From NCBI RefSeq assembly GCF_000406105.1, contig NZ_CM001974.1, positions 922,835 to 986,834 on the forward strand: DNA of 64,000 nucleotides, in the 5' to 3' direction. Shown here one piece after another: positions 1 to 9,101 of the stretch (position 1 is its first letter; the number at the start of each line of letters is the position of its first letter). The notes below the pieces were generated by a model, which made no database searches, had not been told where the DNA came from, and saw only the letters and a program-made list of their open reading frames with translations. Source of the DNA: Dickeya chrysanthemi NCPPB 402. GTDB lineage: Bacteria; Pseudomonadota; Gammaproteobacteria; Enterobacterales; Enterobacteriaceae. The position numbers and the translations under genes are program-made.

Positions 1-8
1 TTTTGCGT

Positions 9-84
9 GCTGATATGGCTCAGTTGGTAGAGCGCACCCTTGGTAAGGGTGAGGTCCCCAGTTCGACTCTGGGTATCAGCACCA
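9..84 (+). tRNA. thrV: tRNA-Thr (anticodon GGT)
   Basis: A 76-nt cloverleaf with the CCA end encoded. The seven-base anticodon loop has GGT in the centre, and the TTCGA T-loop is present. It is followed 40 nt later by a 5S rRNA gene. In E. coli rrnD a tRNA-Thr lies between two 5S genes, so the window probably begins in the distal part of an rRNA operon of that type. The symbol follows the E. coli equivalent. Confidence 0.97.
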
Positions 85-124
85 GTTGTTTTAAATAATG
101 TTCGGCAAAATGAATAAAAGAATT

Positions 125-244
125 TGTCTGGCGGCGAGAGCGCGGTGGTCCCACCTGACCCCATGCCGAACTCAGAAGTGAAACGCCGTAGCGCCGATGG
201 TAGTGTGGGGTCTCCCCATGCGAGAGTAGGGAACTGCCAGACAC
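125..244 (+). rRNA. rrf: 5S ribosomal RNA
   Basis: A 120-nt sequence that matches enterobacterial 5S rRNA almost throughout. The terminal helix pairs TGTCTGGC at the start with GCCAGACA at the end. It is the last gene of the rRNA operon, and a strong terminator follows directly. The copy number in this operon cannot be seen because the operon starts outside the window. Confidence 0.97.
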
Positions 245-255
245 TCAATAGCAAG

Positions 256-286
256 AAGGCCACCTTTTAGGTGGCCTTTTCTTTTT
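256..286 (+). terminator. rRNA operon terminator
   Basis: A GC-rich hairpin (AAGGCCACC pairing with GGTGGCCTT) followed by a T-rich run, 11 nt after the 5S gene. This is a classic intrinsic terminator for the rRNA operon. Confidence 0.9.
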
Positions 287-462
287 CATCATTCGAACGC
301 TCTGGTTGAATTTTTGTAGTGGACAGCGCTATCCACGCCATGTTGCCGGCTTAAATAATGGCCTCAGGCGGTGTGAGTCTTTGCCTGAATCACTGCGCCT
401 GCTTTACTTTGTCTGCTATAAGATAACAATTAGATAACAGACAACAAAAGGGTAAAGCGTGC

Positions 463-1764
463 ATGGTGAATACAATAAAGTCACAGGATGGAACAACGAT
501 CAGTAACGTGGGCTCGCGTCAGCGAATCTGGGCAATCGTTGGTGCATCATCGGGTAATTTAGTCGAATGGTTTGATTTTTACGTCTATTCGTTTTGTTCT
601 CTTTATTTTGCCCACATCTTTTTTCCTGACGGAAATGCGACGACACAACTACTACAGACAGCCGGTGTTTTTGCCGCCGGATTTCTGATGCGCCCTATCG
701 GTGGGTGGTTGTTTGGCTATATTGCTGATAAATATGGCCGTAAACGATCTATGCTGATTTCTGTATGCATGATGTGTCTGGGGTCGCTGGTCATCGCCTG
801 CTTACCCGGTTATGCAACTATCGGCGTTTGGGCGCCATTATTGCTGCTGATGGCCCGTTTATTTCAGGGATTGTCGGTGGGTGGCGAATACGGTACCAGC
901 GCTACCTATATGAGCGAAGTGGCGTTGGAAGGGCGTAAAGGATTTTATGCGTCGTTTCAATATGTCACGTTGATAGGGGGGCAATTACTGGCGTTACTGG
1001 TCGTGGTTATCCTGCAACACGTGCTTTCCGATGCGGAATTACGTTCATGGGGATGGCGTATTCCTTTTGCGTTGGGGGCGGCTTTGGCAGTTGTTGCCCT
1101 GTTTCTGCGTCGTTCGCTTAATGAGACATCAGACAGCGAAACACGCGCACGTAAGGATGCCGGCTCGTTACGCGGGCTGTGGCGCAATCGTAATACTTTT
1201 ATCATGGTGTTGGGTTTTACCGCCGGCGGTTCGCTCAGTTTCTATACCTACACCACCTATATGCAGAAATATCTGGTGAATACCGCAGGGATGAGCGCCA
1301 AGTCTGCCAGCGGTTTGATGACACTGGCATTATTTATTTTTATGCTGTTGCAGCCTTTATTCGGCGCGTTATCCGACAAAATTGGCCGACGCAGTTCCAT
1401 GCTGTTTTTCGGGTCGCTATCGGCGTTGTTGACGGTGCCGATTTTATCGACGTTGCAAGGAATGACTAACCCGGTTATCGCTTTCTCGCTGGTGATGCTG
1501 GCGTTGGTGATCGTGAGTTTTTATACCTCTATCAGCGGTATTTTGAAGGCGGAAATGTTTCCACCGGAAGTCAGAGCGTTGGGGGTCGGGTTGTCTTATG
1601 CGGTAGCAAATGCCTTGTTTGGCGGTTCCGCCGAGTATGTCGCTTTGTCGCTGAAATCGCTGGGGATGGAAGAGTCCTTCTTTTGGTATGTTTCACTGAT
1701 GGGGGCGCTGGCATTTCTGGTTTCACTTGGGTTGCACCATAAAGGGAAAGGCGAAAAGCTCTAA
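463..1764 (+). CDS. kgtP: Alpha-ketoglutarate permease KgtP
   Basis: A 433-aa proton symporter of the major facilitator superfamily that takes up 2-oxoglutarate across the inner membrane. The product matches E. coli KgtP (432 aa) over its whole length, including the conserved N-terminal stretch [20 protein letters not shown] and the loop 2-3 motif with DKYGRKRSM. Twelve membrane segments are expected. The ATG at 463 gives the family length. It follows an rRNA operon, as kgtP follows rrnG in E. coli. Its stop codon overlaps that of the convergent yfiM. No regulator site is evident upstream. Confidence 0.96.
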   Translation: MVNTIKSQDGTTISNVGSRQRIWAIVGASSGNLVEWFDFYVYSFCSLYFAHIFFPDGNATTQLLQTAGVFAAGFLMRPIGGWLFGYIADKYGRKRSMLISVCMMCLGSLVIACLPGYATIGVWAPLLLLMARLFQGLSVGGEYGTSATYMSEVALEGRKGFYASFQYVTLIGGQLLALLVVVILQHVLSDAELRSWGWRIPFALGAALAVVALFLRRSLNETSDSETRARKDAGSLRGLWRNRNTFIMVLGFTAGGSLSFYTYTTYMQKYLVNTAGMSAKSASGLMTLALFIFMLLQPLFGALSDKIGRRSSMLFFGSLSALLTVPILSTLQGMTNPVIAFSLVMLALVIVSFYTSISGILKAEMFPPEVRALGVGLSYAVANALFGGSAEYVALSLKSLGMEESFFWYVSLMGALAFLVSLGLHHKGKGEKL

Positions 1765-2090
1765 GGGTGTGCTGCCTGCCATAAGCAGTAGCCGGCCGTT
1801 GCGCCGGCTATGTCCCAGGTGAAATCTTTCACGCTCCATCCACTGCCTTGCGGCCGACTGTCGTATGTTTCTTTAGCGGCGCCGATACTGACGGAAAACA
1901 TCAATCCGAATGCAGCGCTATGGTCACGACTTTGATGCTGGCGTTCAGCAGCCTCGCTACTTGCGGCGCTGATTAACGCCGATGCCAGGAAATGCTCGGC
2001 TTTATCGGGGCCGGTCCACCGATCTTGTGCCATATGCGTGCATCCTGAGCAGGCGAAAAGCAGGAGTAACAAGGCGCTTCGCATCATCAT
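1761..2090 (-). CDS. yfiM: YfiM family lipoprotein
   Basis: A 109-aa predicted lipoprotein. A short hydrophobic leader (Leu-rich, residues 6-13) leads to Cys17, which aligns with the lipidated cysteine of E. coli YfiM. The mature part contains the conserved [12 protein letters not shown] and [20 protein letters not shown] blocks of the family. Its function is not known. Three ATG codons occur in a row at the start, so the first residue could differ by two. It converges on kgtP with overlapping stop codons, leaving no room for a separate terminator between them. Confidence 0.9.
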   Translation of the reverse strand: MMMRSALLLLLFACSGCTHMAQDRWTGPDKAEHFLASALISAASSEAAERQHQSRDHSAAFGLMFSVSIGAAKETYDSRPQGSGWSVKDFTWDIAGATAGYCLWQAAHP

Positions 2091-2137
2091 GCCTCGTGTT
2101 TTGGGGGTATTCTGCAGAGTTTACGACATGAGGCAGC

Positions 2138-2172
2138 ATTCCCGGCGGGTATTAACACCCTATGCCGGGAAT
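2138..2172. terminator. Hairpin between yfiM and pssA
   Basis: A nine-base stem (ATTCCCGGC with GCCGGGAAT) enclosing a second short stem (GGGT with ACCC). It lies just past the pssA stop and upstream of yfiM, where it could end or stabilise pssA mRNA. There is no strong T-run on the pssA side, so termination is an inference. Confidence 0.4.
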
Positions 2173-2183
2173 TCCACAGGTGG

Positions 2184-3539
2184 TTACAAAATTCGGCTTA
2201 TCAGACGGTCGATGCGGATGCGGCGCAGGCGACGAATAAGCTTGCGTACTTTTACCGGGTATTGCGCAATGCTTTGCAACTGCTGATAGTGCGTGATGAC
2301 CTGGGTATGGGCGCGAATGCATTCCAGCTCCTGCTGGCGCTGAGTTTGCAGCACTTGCTCCGGGTCATGAATCAGGATGGCGTTTTCCAAATCCAGCCGC
2401 CAGGCGCGGGGATTGAGGTTATTGCCCGTCAGTAATTGCCAGGTATCATCCACCCACATTCCCTTCAGGTGAAAGCTGTTGTCACCGTCTTTCCACAGGC
2501 GTACCACCAGTTGGTTGCTGTCGATATATTTTTGCAGACGGCTCAAAAAGCGGCGCAGGTTGATTTCATACAGATAAGGCAATGCACCAATAATTCGGAA
2601 CGGTTGATCTTCAGGAATAAAAAAGTCGTTTGCCGTCTTATCGCCGATAATAATTTCTATCTGCTTACCATTACGCAGCAGGCGAATAATATTGCGCACC
2701 AATAGCGCCGGTAAATTGAAATAGGGAGTACACATCACCAACTGCTGATCAGTGCAATACATAAGGTGATGTATCGTTTGGTTCAGCGGGCTCTGTTTAC
2801 CCAGCCCGACCAGCGGTGTGACCGTCAGTTGATGGTTATTGTCACCGACGCCAGGCAACAGGTAGGTCGCTGAGCGAAGAGACTGGCGGAATTGACGAAT
2901 ATCATTCTTAATGTCGATGGTTTTCGGGCGGGAAGGGGTGTCCAGCCGCTGTACCGCGGACGACGCCAGCAGGTCCTGCACGTAACGCGCCATGACGTCA
3001 GCCAGCACGGAATTATGAATGAGCTGGTAGCGATCGTAGCGGTATTTTTCATGCTGATGCAGATAGACGTCATTCAGACTGGCGCCGCTATAGAGCACCG
3101 TGTCATCAACAATAAACCCTTTCAGGTGCAGGACGCCTAATGCTTCGCGGGTATTAACCGGGATGCCGTAAATCGGGAAGGATACGTCATTGTGCTGTTG
3201 CGCCATGGCATAGTACCAGTCGGCGTTGGTGCTGTCGGCGGTGACGCCGATGCGACCGCGCTGAGCACGATGCCAGTCTACCAGTACGCAAATCTCTAAC
3301 TCCGGACACTGGCGTTTCGCCTGATAGAGCGCAGACAGAATCCCTTCACCGCCATCATCGTGTTCCAGATACAGGGCTACCAGATAGATGCGCTTCCTGG
3401 CCTGCAGAATCTGTTCTGTCAGTGTGGTACGGAAAAGCGCCGGGCTGTGGAGCGTCTGGACGTCGTCGGCAGGCTGAGGAATTTTAGGCAGTTGTGCAAG
3501 GTGTTGTTGATATTTCGTACGCTTTAGTTTTGACAACAT
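2184..3539 (-). CDS. pssA: Phosphatidylserine synthase PssA
   Basis: CDP-diacylglycerol-serine O-phosphatidyltransferase, which makes phosphatidylserine, the precursor of phosphatidylethanolamine. It has two phospholipase D-type motifs: HLKGFIVDD in the first half and HLKGMWVDD followed by GNNLNPRAWR in the second. The C-terminus is rich in Arg and Lys (KVRKLIRRLRRIRIDR), suited to binding acidic membrane lipids. An ATG at 3539 gives 451 aa, the E. coli length. A GTG one codon upstream (3542) is possible but less likely. Near-identity to E. coli PssA makes the call secure. Confidence 0.97.
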   Translation of the reverse strand: MLSKLKRTKYQQHLAQLPKIPQPADDVQTLHSPALFRTTLTEQILQARKRIYLVALYLEHDDGGEGILSALYQAKRQCPELEICVLVDWHRAQRGRIGVTADSTNADWYYAMAQQHNDVSFPIYGIPVNTREALGVLHLKGFIVDDTVLYSGASLNDVYLHQHEKYRYDRYQLIHNSVLADVMARYVQDLLASSAVQRLDTPSRPKTIDIKNDIRQFRQSLRSATYLLPGVGDNNHQLTVTPLVGLGKQSPLNQTIHHLMYCTDQQLVMCTPYFNLPALLVRNIIRLLRNGKQIEIIIGDKTANDFFIPEDQPFRIIGALPYLYEINLRRFLSRLQKYIDSNQLVVRLWKDGDNSFHLKGMWVDDTWQLLTGNNLNPRAWRLDLENAILIHDPEQVLQTQRQQELECIRAHTQVITHYQQLQSIAQYPVKVRKLIRRLRRIRIDRLISRIL

Positions 3540-3703
3540 CACAGTGCGATTCTTCTCTCATCGTGGGGTGACCGCATGGTCATGAAATACGTTAAGGCAT
3601 AGCCGAATCGGGCGATGATACCACTACTTGGCGGGCGTTGTGAGCAAGTTTTGCTGCCGGTAGCGAGATCTCAACCACATCTGCGCATCTGGTTATAACT
3701 TGA

Positions 3704-6370
3704 TTATAACTGCACAGGCGCGCTCAACGGCAGCTCCAGCGTGACAATGCCGTCTTCCAGTTGCACATCAACGTTAAAGCCCAGTTTTTTCGCCAGTGTG
3801 ACCATTCCCTGATTCGTCGGCATGGTAATACCGTTAAGGCGATTCAATCCGTGAAGTCTGGCGTAGTGGATCAACTTTTCCAGCAACTTCCTGCCTAATC
3901 CCAATCCTTTCAGGTCTGAGCGTACCAGTACCGCAAATTCTGCACTGATGTTGTCGGGATCGGCGATGGCGCGTGTCACGCCGATAATCTCCGACTCGCC
4001 GTTCATATCTGAGCGGACGGCAATGAAAGCCATTTCACGATCGTAGTCAATTTGAGTCATGTTGGCCAAATCTTCATGAGTAAATTCGTTGATTTCACTG
4101 AAGTAACGGTAGTACAGGTCTTCTCGCGTCACTTTGCCGATAAAACGGGCCAGCAGCGGTTCGTCTTCGGGCAGGATAGGGCGAAACAGGCAGGGTGATC
4201 CATCCTTGAGATGTACCGTTTCTTCCAGTTCCTGCGGATAAGGGCGCACAGATAGCCGGGATTGCGGATCTCCGCTGAAAGGCGCCAAATGCAACGTCAC
4301 ATCGAGCAGGGTAAATTCCTCGCCGGAAGCCAACAGCGGGTGAATATCCAGACGTTCGATCTCCGGGCAATCCAGAATCAGGTTGGAAACCTGCACCAGC
4401 AATCGGCTTAAAGCTGGAATATCCAGCGGTTTGAGGGCATTTGGGCTGCGAATTTTACCGCTTTTCAACGCCTGGACGATCAGATAGCGAGCCAGCGCCA
4501 TATTCAGCGGCGGCAATGCTACGGCGGCCTGTGTTTCCCGGTTCCATTCCGTTCCGCCTTCACCCAGCATAATGAGTGGGCCGAAAATCGCATCCTGTTC
4601 AACGGCGATACGTAACTCCAGCGCGCCGGTACGATTAGCCATACCTTGTACCAACAAACCGTGAACCCGGGCCTGCGGATTGGTGTGCCTGACCCGCTCC
4701 AGCATTGCCTCCGCCGCCAGTTGTACTTCCTGGGCATTTTGAAGGTACAGCATGACGCCCTGAATTTCCGATTTGTGGGGAATATCGGGGGAGCGCAGCT
4801 TAAGCGCAACCGGATAGCCAATTTTTTCCGCGATATACACCGCTTCGGTGCTGTCGCCGGCAATCCAGGTCGGCAGCGTATTCAGGCCATAAGCTTGCAG
4901 AATCGGCTGGACTTCATGGGTATCGAGCCGGGTGGCTCCCTCCTGTAGCGCCTGGTTGATCAGCGCGTGCGCGTGCGCGGTGTTGGCGGTGAGGTCCGAG
5001 GGCAACGCCGGAGTTTCTTTCAGTTGTTTTTGGTTACGGCGATATTCGACGATATGCATGAAGGCCGTTACCGTGCCTTCCGGCGTGCGGTAGGTCGGGA
5101 TCCCCGCCTCGTTGAACAGTCGGCGCGCTTCTTGTGAGGAAAACTCACCGCACCAGTTAGTCAGCAGCGTAATACGTTTGCCGCGCGGGTGTTGCTGTAA
5201 TAATTGAATGAGACTTTCTGCGCTTTCCGTACCGGGGGCGGCGGCGCTTGGGGCATGGATAATCAACAGCGCATCATAATCGTCGCTGTCCAGCAGCGCT
5301 GACAGTGTCGCCTGATAACGTTGTGGGGTGGCGTCGTCGCGCAAATCGAGCGGGTTGCCGATGGCGACGGTGTCGGGCAACACGACGCGCAACGCCTGTT
5401 GCGTCGTCTCGCTCAACGTCGCCAGCTTGCCTTGGCGGGCAATCAGTTGATCCAGCGCCTGCGCCGCAGGCGAGGCACCGTTGCTGACAATCAACAAGCG
5501 CTCGCCGCGCAGCGGGCGGAAATGACTGAGGGTTTCCACCGCCGAGAATAGCTCGTGGGTATCTTGCACGCGTAGCAGCCCGGCACGCTGGATGGCGGCG
5601 TCGTAGGCGGCATCCAGCCCATGCTGGCCGTCATGCAGCAGTTGTTGCGCCTGGCGGCTGCGACCGCTTTTGATCACCAGAATCGGTTTATTGCGTGATG
5701 CGCTGCGCGCGGCCGAAAGAAAGCGTCGGGCGTCGCTGATGTGTTCCAGATGCAACAGAATGGCGCTGGTTTTACCGTCCCGCGCCAGAAAATCCAACAG
5801 GTCGTCAACGTCAATGTCCAGGCTGTCGCCCAACGCGATAAAGTAAGAGAAGCCGATGCCGCGTTGTTGCGCCCAGTCCAGAATGGTGTTGGAAACGGCG
5901 GCCGACTGCGAAATAAACGCCAGTTTGCCTTTTAGAATCGGCACCGGTGAAAAGCTGGCGTTAAGCCCCTGCCAGGGGGCTAACAGCCCGAGGCTATTCG
6001 GGCCTAACAGGCGCATCGCATAGCGGGCGGCACAACTTTTCAACTCGGCGAATTGCGATGGCGGAGCGGAAAGCACGATGACGGTTTTACAGCCGCGTTG
6101 CCCTAATGCTTCCAGCAGCGAGAGATTGCGATCGGCGCGCGTGCAGATAACGGCAAGGTCGGGCGTCAGCGGCAGGCTGGCGACATCGCGGTACGCCAGT
6201 ACGCCGCACACCGCTTTATATTTCGGCGTGACCGGCAGCACCGGCCCGTTGAATCCGCCATCAAGCAGATTACGCATCATCAGAAAACCGGCTCGTCCCG
6301 GTTTTTCCGACGCGCCGAGTACCGCAATAGAACGGGGACGTAACAGTGCTTCTAATCCGCGCTGGCTCAT
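3704..6370 (-). CDS. patZ: Protein lysine acetyltransferase PatZ (Pka/YfiQ)
   Basis: An 888-aa protein acetyltransferase. The first three quarters resemble NDP-forming acyl-CoA synthetases: a CoA-binding Rossmann domain at the N-terminus (IAVLGASEKPGRAGF), a ligase domain, and an ATP-grasp domain around residues 500-700. The last 150 residues are a GNAT acetyltransferase with an acetyl-CoA loop (LVRSDLKGLGLGRKLLEK). In E. coli the orthologue acetylates enzymes such as acetyl-CoA synthetase. It follows tapT by 33 nt in the same direction, and an AGGAG ribosome site precedes the ATG. pssA lies downstream on the same strand, an arrangement shared with E. coli. Confidence 0.95.
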   Translation of the reverse strand: MSQRGLEALLRPRSIAVLGASEKPGRAGFLMMRNLLDGGFNGPVLPVTPKYKAVCGVLAYRDVASLPLTPDLAVICTRADRNLSLLEALGQRGCKTVIVLSAPPSQFAELKSCAARYAMRLLGPNSLGLLAPWQGLNASFSPVPILKGKLAFISQSAAVSNTILDWAQQRGIGFSYFIALGDSLDIDVDDLLDFLARDGKTSAILLHLEHISDARRFLSAARSASRNKPILVIKSGRSRQAQQLLHDGQHGLDAAYDAAIQRAGLLRVQDTHELFSAVETLSHFRPLRGERLLIVSNGASPAAQALDQLIARQGKLATLSETTQQALRVVLPDTVAIGNPLDLRDDATPQRYQATLSALLDSDDYDALLIIHAPSAAAPGTESAESLIQLLQQHPRGKRITLLTNWCGEFSSQEARRLFNEAGIPTYRTPEGTVTAFMHIVEYRRNQKQLKETPALPSDLTANTAHAHALINQALQEGATRLDTHEVQPILQAYGLNTLPTWIAGDSTEAVYIAEKIGYPVALKLRSPDIPHKSEIQGVMLYLQNAQEVQLAAEAMLERVRHTNPQARVHGLLVQGMANRTGALELRIAVEQDAIFGPLIMLGEGGTEWNRETQAAVALPPLNMALARYLIVQALKSGKIRSPNALKPLDIPALSRLLVQVSNLILDCPEIERLDIHPLLASGEEFTLLDVTLHLAPFSGDPQSRLSVRPYPQELEETVHLKDGSPCLFRPILPEDEPLLARFIGKVTREDLYYRYFSEINEFTHEDLANMTQIDYDREMAFIAVRSDMNGESEIIGVTRAIADPDNISAEFAVLVRSDLKGLGLGRKLLEKLIHYARLHGLNRLNGITMPTNQGMVTLAKKLGFNVDVQLEDGIVTLELPLSAPVQL

Positions 6371-6403
6371 CAGTTACTCCTGTAGGAATACACCTGATTG
6401 ATC

Positions 6404-7120
6404 TTAAACGTCCGTTGCCGTTTTTGCTGTGACCGTAGAGGAAATTTTCTTGTTCGCGTGATGTGCTTTGCCTGCCAGATAATGGCGGCGAAAACGATCG
6501 AAATGCGCTGCCAGCGCATCGGCGGCGTCGTTATCGCCGGCCTGACGCAGCAACGCAATGGCGATTTCCGCCGTGCAATGCTGCCCGGCGCTGCTGGCTT
6601 CCCGCAACTGATAGCGGGATAAGGCATCCACACTGAGCGACAGGATCGGTAATTTATCGAGGTACGGGCTTTTGCGGAACATTTTGCGCGCTTCCGGCCA
6701 GGTGCCGTCGAGCATGACAAACAGCGGTGGTTTGTCACCGGCGGGCAACTGATGGGACACCTGGCGGCCTTCCTCATCGCCGTCTGCGAGAAACACCAGC
6801 CAGGGTTGATAGTCTGCGGTTTGCAGCGTGGCGAGCAATGCCGGGTCCGGTTCGGTACGGGACCATAGAAATGCCTCCGTCTGCGGCAGGATATCGGCAA
6901 TTAAACGACCGGTATTGCTGGGTTTCAACGGTTCGGTATCGAACATGACCAGACAGAAGCGACTACGGGCGGTGCCTGGCGAAAGGGTATCGCACAGGCA
7001 GTGAATTTCCGGCAGCAAACAGCGCTGGCAGCGGATGACTCGGCAGCCGCGGGCGCGAAACGGGCGTGTAGAAAAGGCGAGGCGTTGCTGGCGCAGACGC
7101 AGTACAGCGTTACCGGTCAT
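6404..7120 (-). CDS. tapT: tRNA-uridine aminocarboxypropyltransferase TapT (YfiP, DTW domain)
   Basis: A 238-aa DTW-domain protein. The family transfers the aminocarboxypropyl group of S-adenosylmethionine to uridine 47 of certain tRNAs (acp3U47). Visible are an N-terminal Cys cluster (CQRCLLPEIHCLCD), the SNTGRLIADI block, and the signature DGTWPEARKMFRKSPYL. Length and sequence fit E. coli YfiP. It is the first gene of a probable two-gene unit with patZ. The start at 7120 fits the family N-terminus (MTGNAVLRLR). Confidence 0.93.
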   Translation of the reverse strand: MTGNAVLRLRQQRLAFSTRPFRARGCRVIRCQRCLLPEIHCLCDTLSPGTARSRFCLVMFDTEPLKPSNTGRLIADILPQTEAFLWSRTEPDPALLATLQTADYQPWLVFLADGDEEGRQVSHQLPAGDKPPLFVMLDGTWPEARKMFRKSPYLDKLPILSLSVDALSRYQLREASSAGQHCTAEIAIALLRQAGDNDAADALAAHFDRFRRHYLAGKAHHANKKISSTVTAKTATDV

Positions 7121-7224
7121 GATTTCCCATTAAAAAGCGCTATTCTAAACGACCGGGCTGTTGACCTAAAGCCCCGCGTGTCGGCAGGGCATCACTTGTT
7201 GGTGGATATGGCATGGAAAATCGC

Positions 7225-7650
7225 TTATAGCGATTCGTTAAGCCAGCTTTCAAACGGCGCTTTGGGCATCGCACCGTTAAGCATGTCGACCATCTTACCT
7301 TGCTTGAACAGCATAATGGTCGGAATGCTGCGGATACGGAAACGCGCGCTCAGGCCGGGTTCCGCTTCGGTGTTTACCTTGATGAAGCGGATCTTGTCGG
7401 CATTTTCATCCGCGACGCTTTCAAACACCGGGGCAAAGTTGACGCACGGCCCGCACCAGGGTGCCCAGAAATCGACGACCACCGGCAGATCGTCCTGCAA
7501 CAGTTTATCCAGCGTCTTTTCCGTTGCGTTTATCACCTCGCCACTGAAGAGCGGGTGGCCGCAGCGGCCGCATTTGACATTCTGGTTCTCATTAATGCGG
7601 TCTTCCGGAAGTCGGTTGGTGGCGTTACAGGATGCACATACCGTATTCAT
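7225..7650 (-). CDS. trxC: Thioredoxin 2 (TrxC)
   Basis: A 141-aa cytoplasmic disulfide reductase. The N-terminus carries a zinc-finger of two CxxC pairs (CASC and CGRC), the feature that separates TrxC from thioredoxin 1. A thioredoxin fold with the active site WCGPC follows. The open frame extends 49 codons further upstream, but the ATG at 7650 starts the family N-terminus MNTVCASCN and gives a length close to E. coli TrxC (139 aa). In E. coli it belongs to the OxyR regulon; no OxyR site was identified here. Confidence 0.95.
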   Translation of the reverse strand: MNTVCASCNATNRLPEDRINENQNVKCGRCGHPLFSGEVINATEKTLDKLLQDDLPVVVDFWAPWCGPCVNFAPVFESVADENADKIRFIKVNTEAEPGLSARFRIRSIPTIMLFKQGKMVDMLNGAMPKAPFESWLNESL

Positions 7651-7892
7651 AAACGGGCCTCTGATAGAAAAAGTGCTGTAATCAAGTGTATTGTTGATGA
7701 AGATGCGTCCATCGTGCGCAAAGAGAGCAACAACGATGATGTAAAAGTAGGATAAGTATGAATAGCACGTTGAACACCAACAAGGCGTTTTACCCAATAG
7801 TTACAATAGTTAGTGACTTTTATGATCGGGCTGGTGGCTAACCCGGTGGACATAGGGTAATCTTCGCGCCCAGCGCGTAGGTGGAGAAGAGC

Positions 7893-9011
7893 ATGAGCGA
7901 TACATTGAATGGAAAGGGCGGCAAAGTCCGTGTGATGTACGTCCGCAGCGAGGATGGCGACGAAAAAGGCAGTAAGCCAAAGCGGACATCGGATAAGCGT
8001 CGTGGTGACAGTGATAGTCATCGTGGTGACAGCAACCGTGGCGGCGGCCGTAAAGGGCGCGAGGGAGCGCCGCGAGGCGGCCGTGAGAGAGATAATAAAG
8101 AGAACGCCGGACGTGGTAAGTGGCGCAATGAGTCGGCTGGGCGCGAGCGCCCGGCTCGCAGTGAATCGCCGGAGTATACCGATTCGCCCTGGAAAACAGT
8201 ATCGCGTGCGCCTGGCGAGACGCCGGATCACGGTGGTATTAGCGGTAAAAGCCAGGTTGACCCGGAACAGATTCGCCGCCAGCGTGCAGAAGAAACCCGT
8301 GTTTACGGAGAGAACGCTTGTCAGGCACTGTTCCTGAGCCGCCCGGAAGCGATTGTGCGCGGCTGGTTTTTGCAGGAAGTGACCCCGCGTTTTCGTGATG
8401 CATTACGCTGGATGGCCGCTAACCGCAAAGCCTACCACGTGGTGGAAGACGACGAGCTGGTTCGCGCCTCCGGTACTGAGCATCACGGTGGCGTGTGTTT
8501 TTTGATCAAGAAACGCCGTGGCCTGGATGTGGCGGCTTACCTGCGTGAAGCCGGGGAAACCGACTGTGTGCTGGCGTTGGAAGATGTCGGCAACCCTCAT
8601 AACCTTGGCGGCATTATGCGTAGCTGCGCCCACTTTGGCGTGAAAGGCGTACTGGTGAATGATGCCTCGCAACTGGAGTCCGGCGCTGCAGTGCGTACGG
8701 CGGAAGGTGGCGCCGAGCATGTGAAAGCCATCAGCGCTGAAGGTCTGGTTGATGCGCTGGCGCAGTTCCGTGCCGCGGGTTACACCATCGTTACCACCTC
8801 CAGTCATAAAGGGACAACCTTGTCGAAAGTCGCGTTGCCGGCCAAATCGGTGATCGTGCTGGGGCAAGAAGGGGATGGATTATCCGACAGCGCCTGGCAG
8901 CAGGGCGACGTCAAAGTGTCGATTGACGGCACCGGCAATGTAGAAAGCCTGAATATCTCGGTTGCGACCGGGATCCTGCTGGCGGAATGGTGGCGGCAGC
9001 ATCACGGCTAA
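7893..9011 (+). CDS. yfiF: YfiF, SpoU/TrmH-family RNA methyltransferase
   Basis: A 372-aa protein of the SPOUT methyltransferase superfamily. The first 110 residues are a very basic, disordered, Gly/Arg-rich tail. An RNA substrate-binding domain follows ([11 protein letters not shown]), then the TrmH-type knotted domain with [24 protein letters not shown] and the knot motif [11 protein letters not shown]. The ATG at 7893 is preferred over a GTG at 7881 because GGAGAAG lies just upstream of it. Its RNA target is not established here. It is divergent from trxC, as in E. coli. Confidence 0.92.
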   Translation: MSDTLNGKGGKVRVMYVRSEDGDEKGSKPKRTSDKRRGDSDSHRGDSNRGGGRKGREGAPRGGRERDNKENAGRGKWRNESAGRERPARSESPEYTDSPWKTVSRAPGETPDHGGISGKSQVDPEQIRRQRAEETRVYGENACQALFLSRPEAIVRGWFLQEVTPRFRDALRWMAANRKAYHVVEDDELVRASGTEHHGGVCFLIKKRRGLDVAAYLREAGETDCVLALEDVGNPHNLGGIMRSCAHFGVKGVLVNDASQLESGAAVRTAEGGAEHVKAISAEGLVDALAQFRAAGYTIVTTSSHKGTTLSKVALPAKSVIVLGQEGDGLSDSAWQQGDVKVSIDGTGNVESLNISVATGILLAEWWRQHHG

Positions 9012-9027
9012 ACCTGTGCGGTTGGCA

Positions 9028-9054
9028 ATGAGTGAATAAAAATGAGTGAATAAA
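9028..9054. repeat. 13-bp tandem duplication after yfiF
   Basis: The unit ATGAGTGAATAAA occurs twice, separated by one base, between the yfiF stop codon and its terminator. It is one of several short tandem duplications between genes in this window. Confidence 0.7.
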
Positions 9055-9080
9055 AAAGGTGGCGGCGCCACCTTTTTTAT
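9052..9080. terminator. Bidirectional terminator between yfiF and emrB
   Basis: A symmetrical A-stem-T structure, AAAAAAGGTGGCG followed by CGCCACCTTTTTT. It can serve both convergent genes, yfiF from the left and emrB from the right. Confidence 0.92.
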
Positions 9081-9101
9081 TACGGATGTTCGGCGTAGCA
9101 A

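Noticed and set aside
6370..6900. 176-codon frame inside tapT
   Set aside because: It is the shadow of tapT in another frame and has Arg/Pro-rich, low-plausibility translation.
7647..8231. 194-codon minus-strand frame opposite yfiF
   Set aside because: It lies opposite the low-complexity Gly/Arg-rich tail of yfiF, which keeps the reverse frame open by chance.
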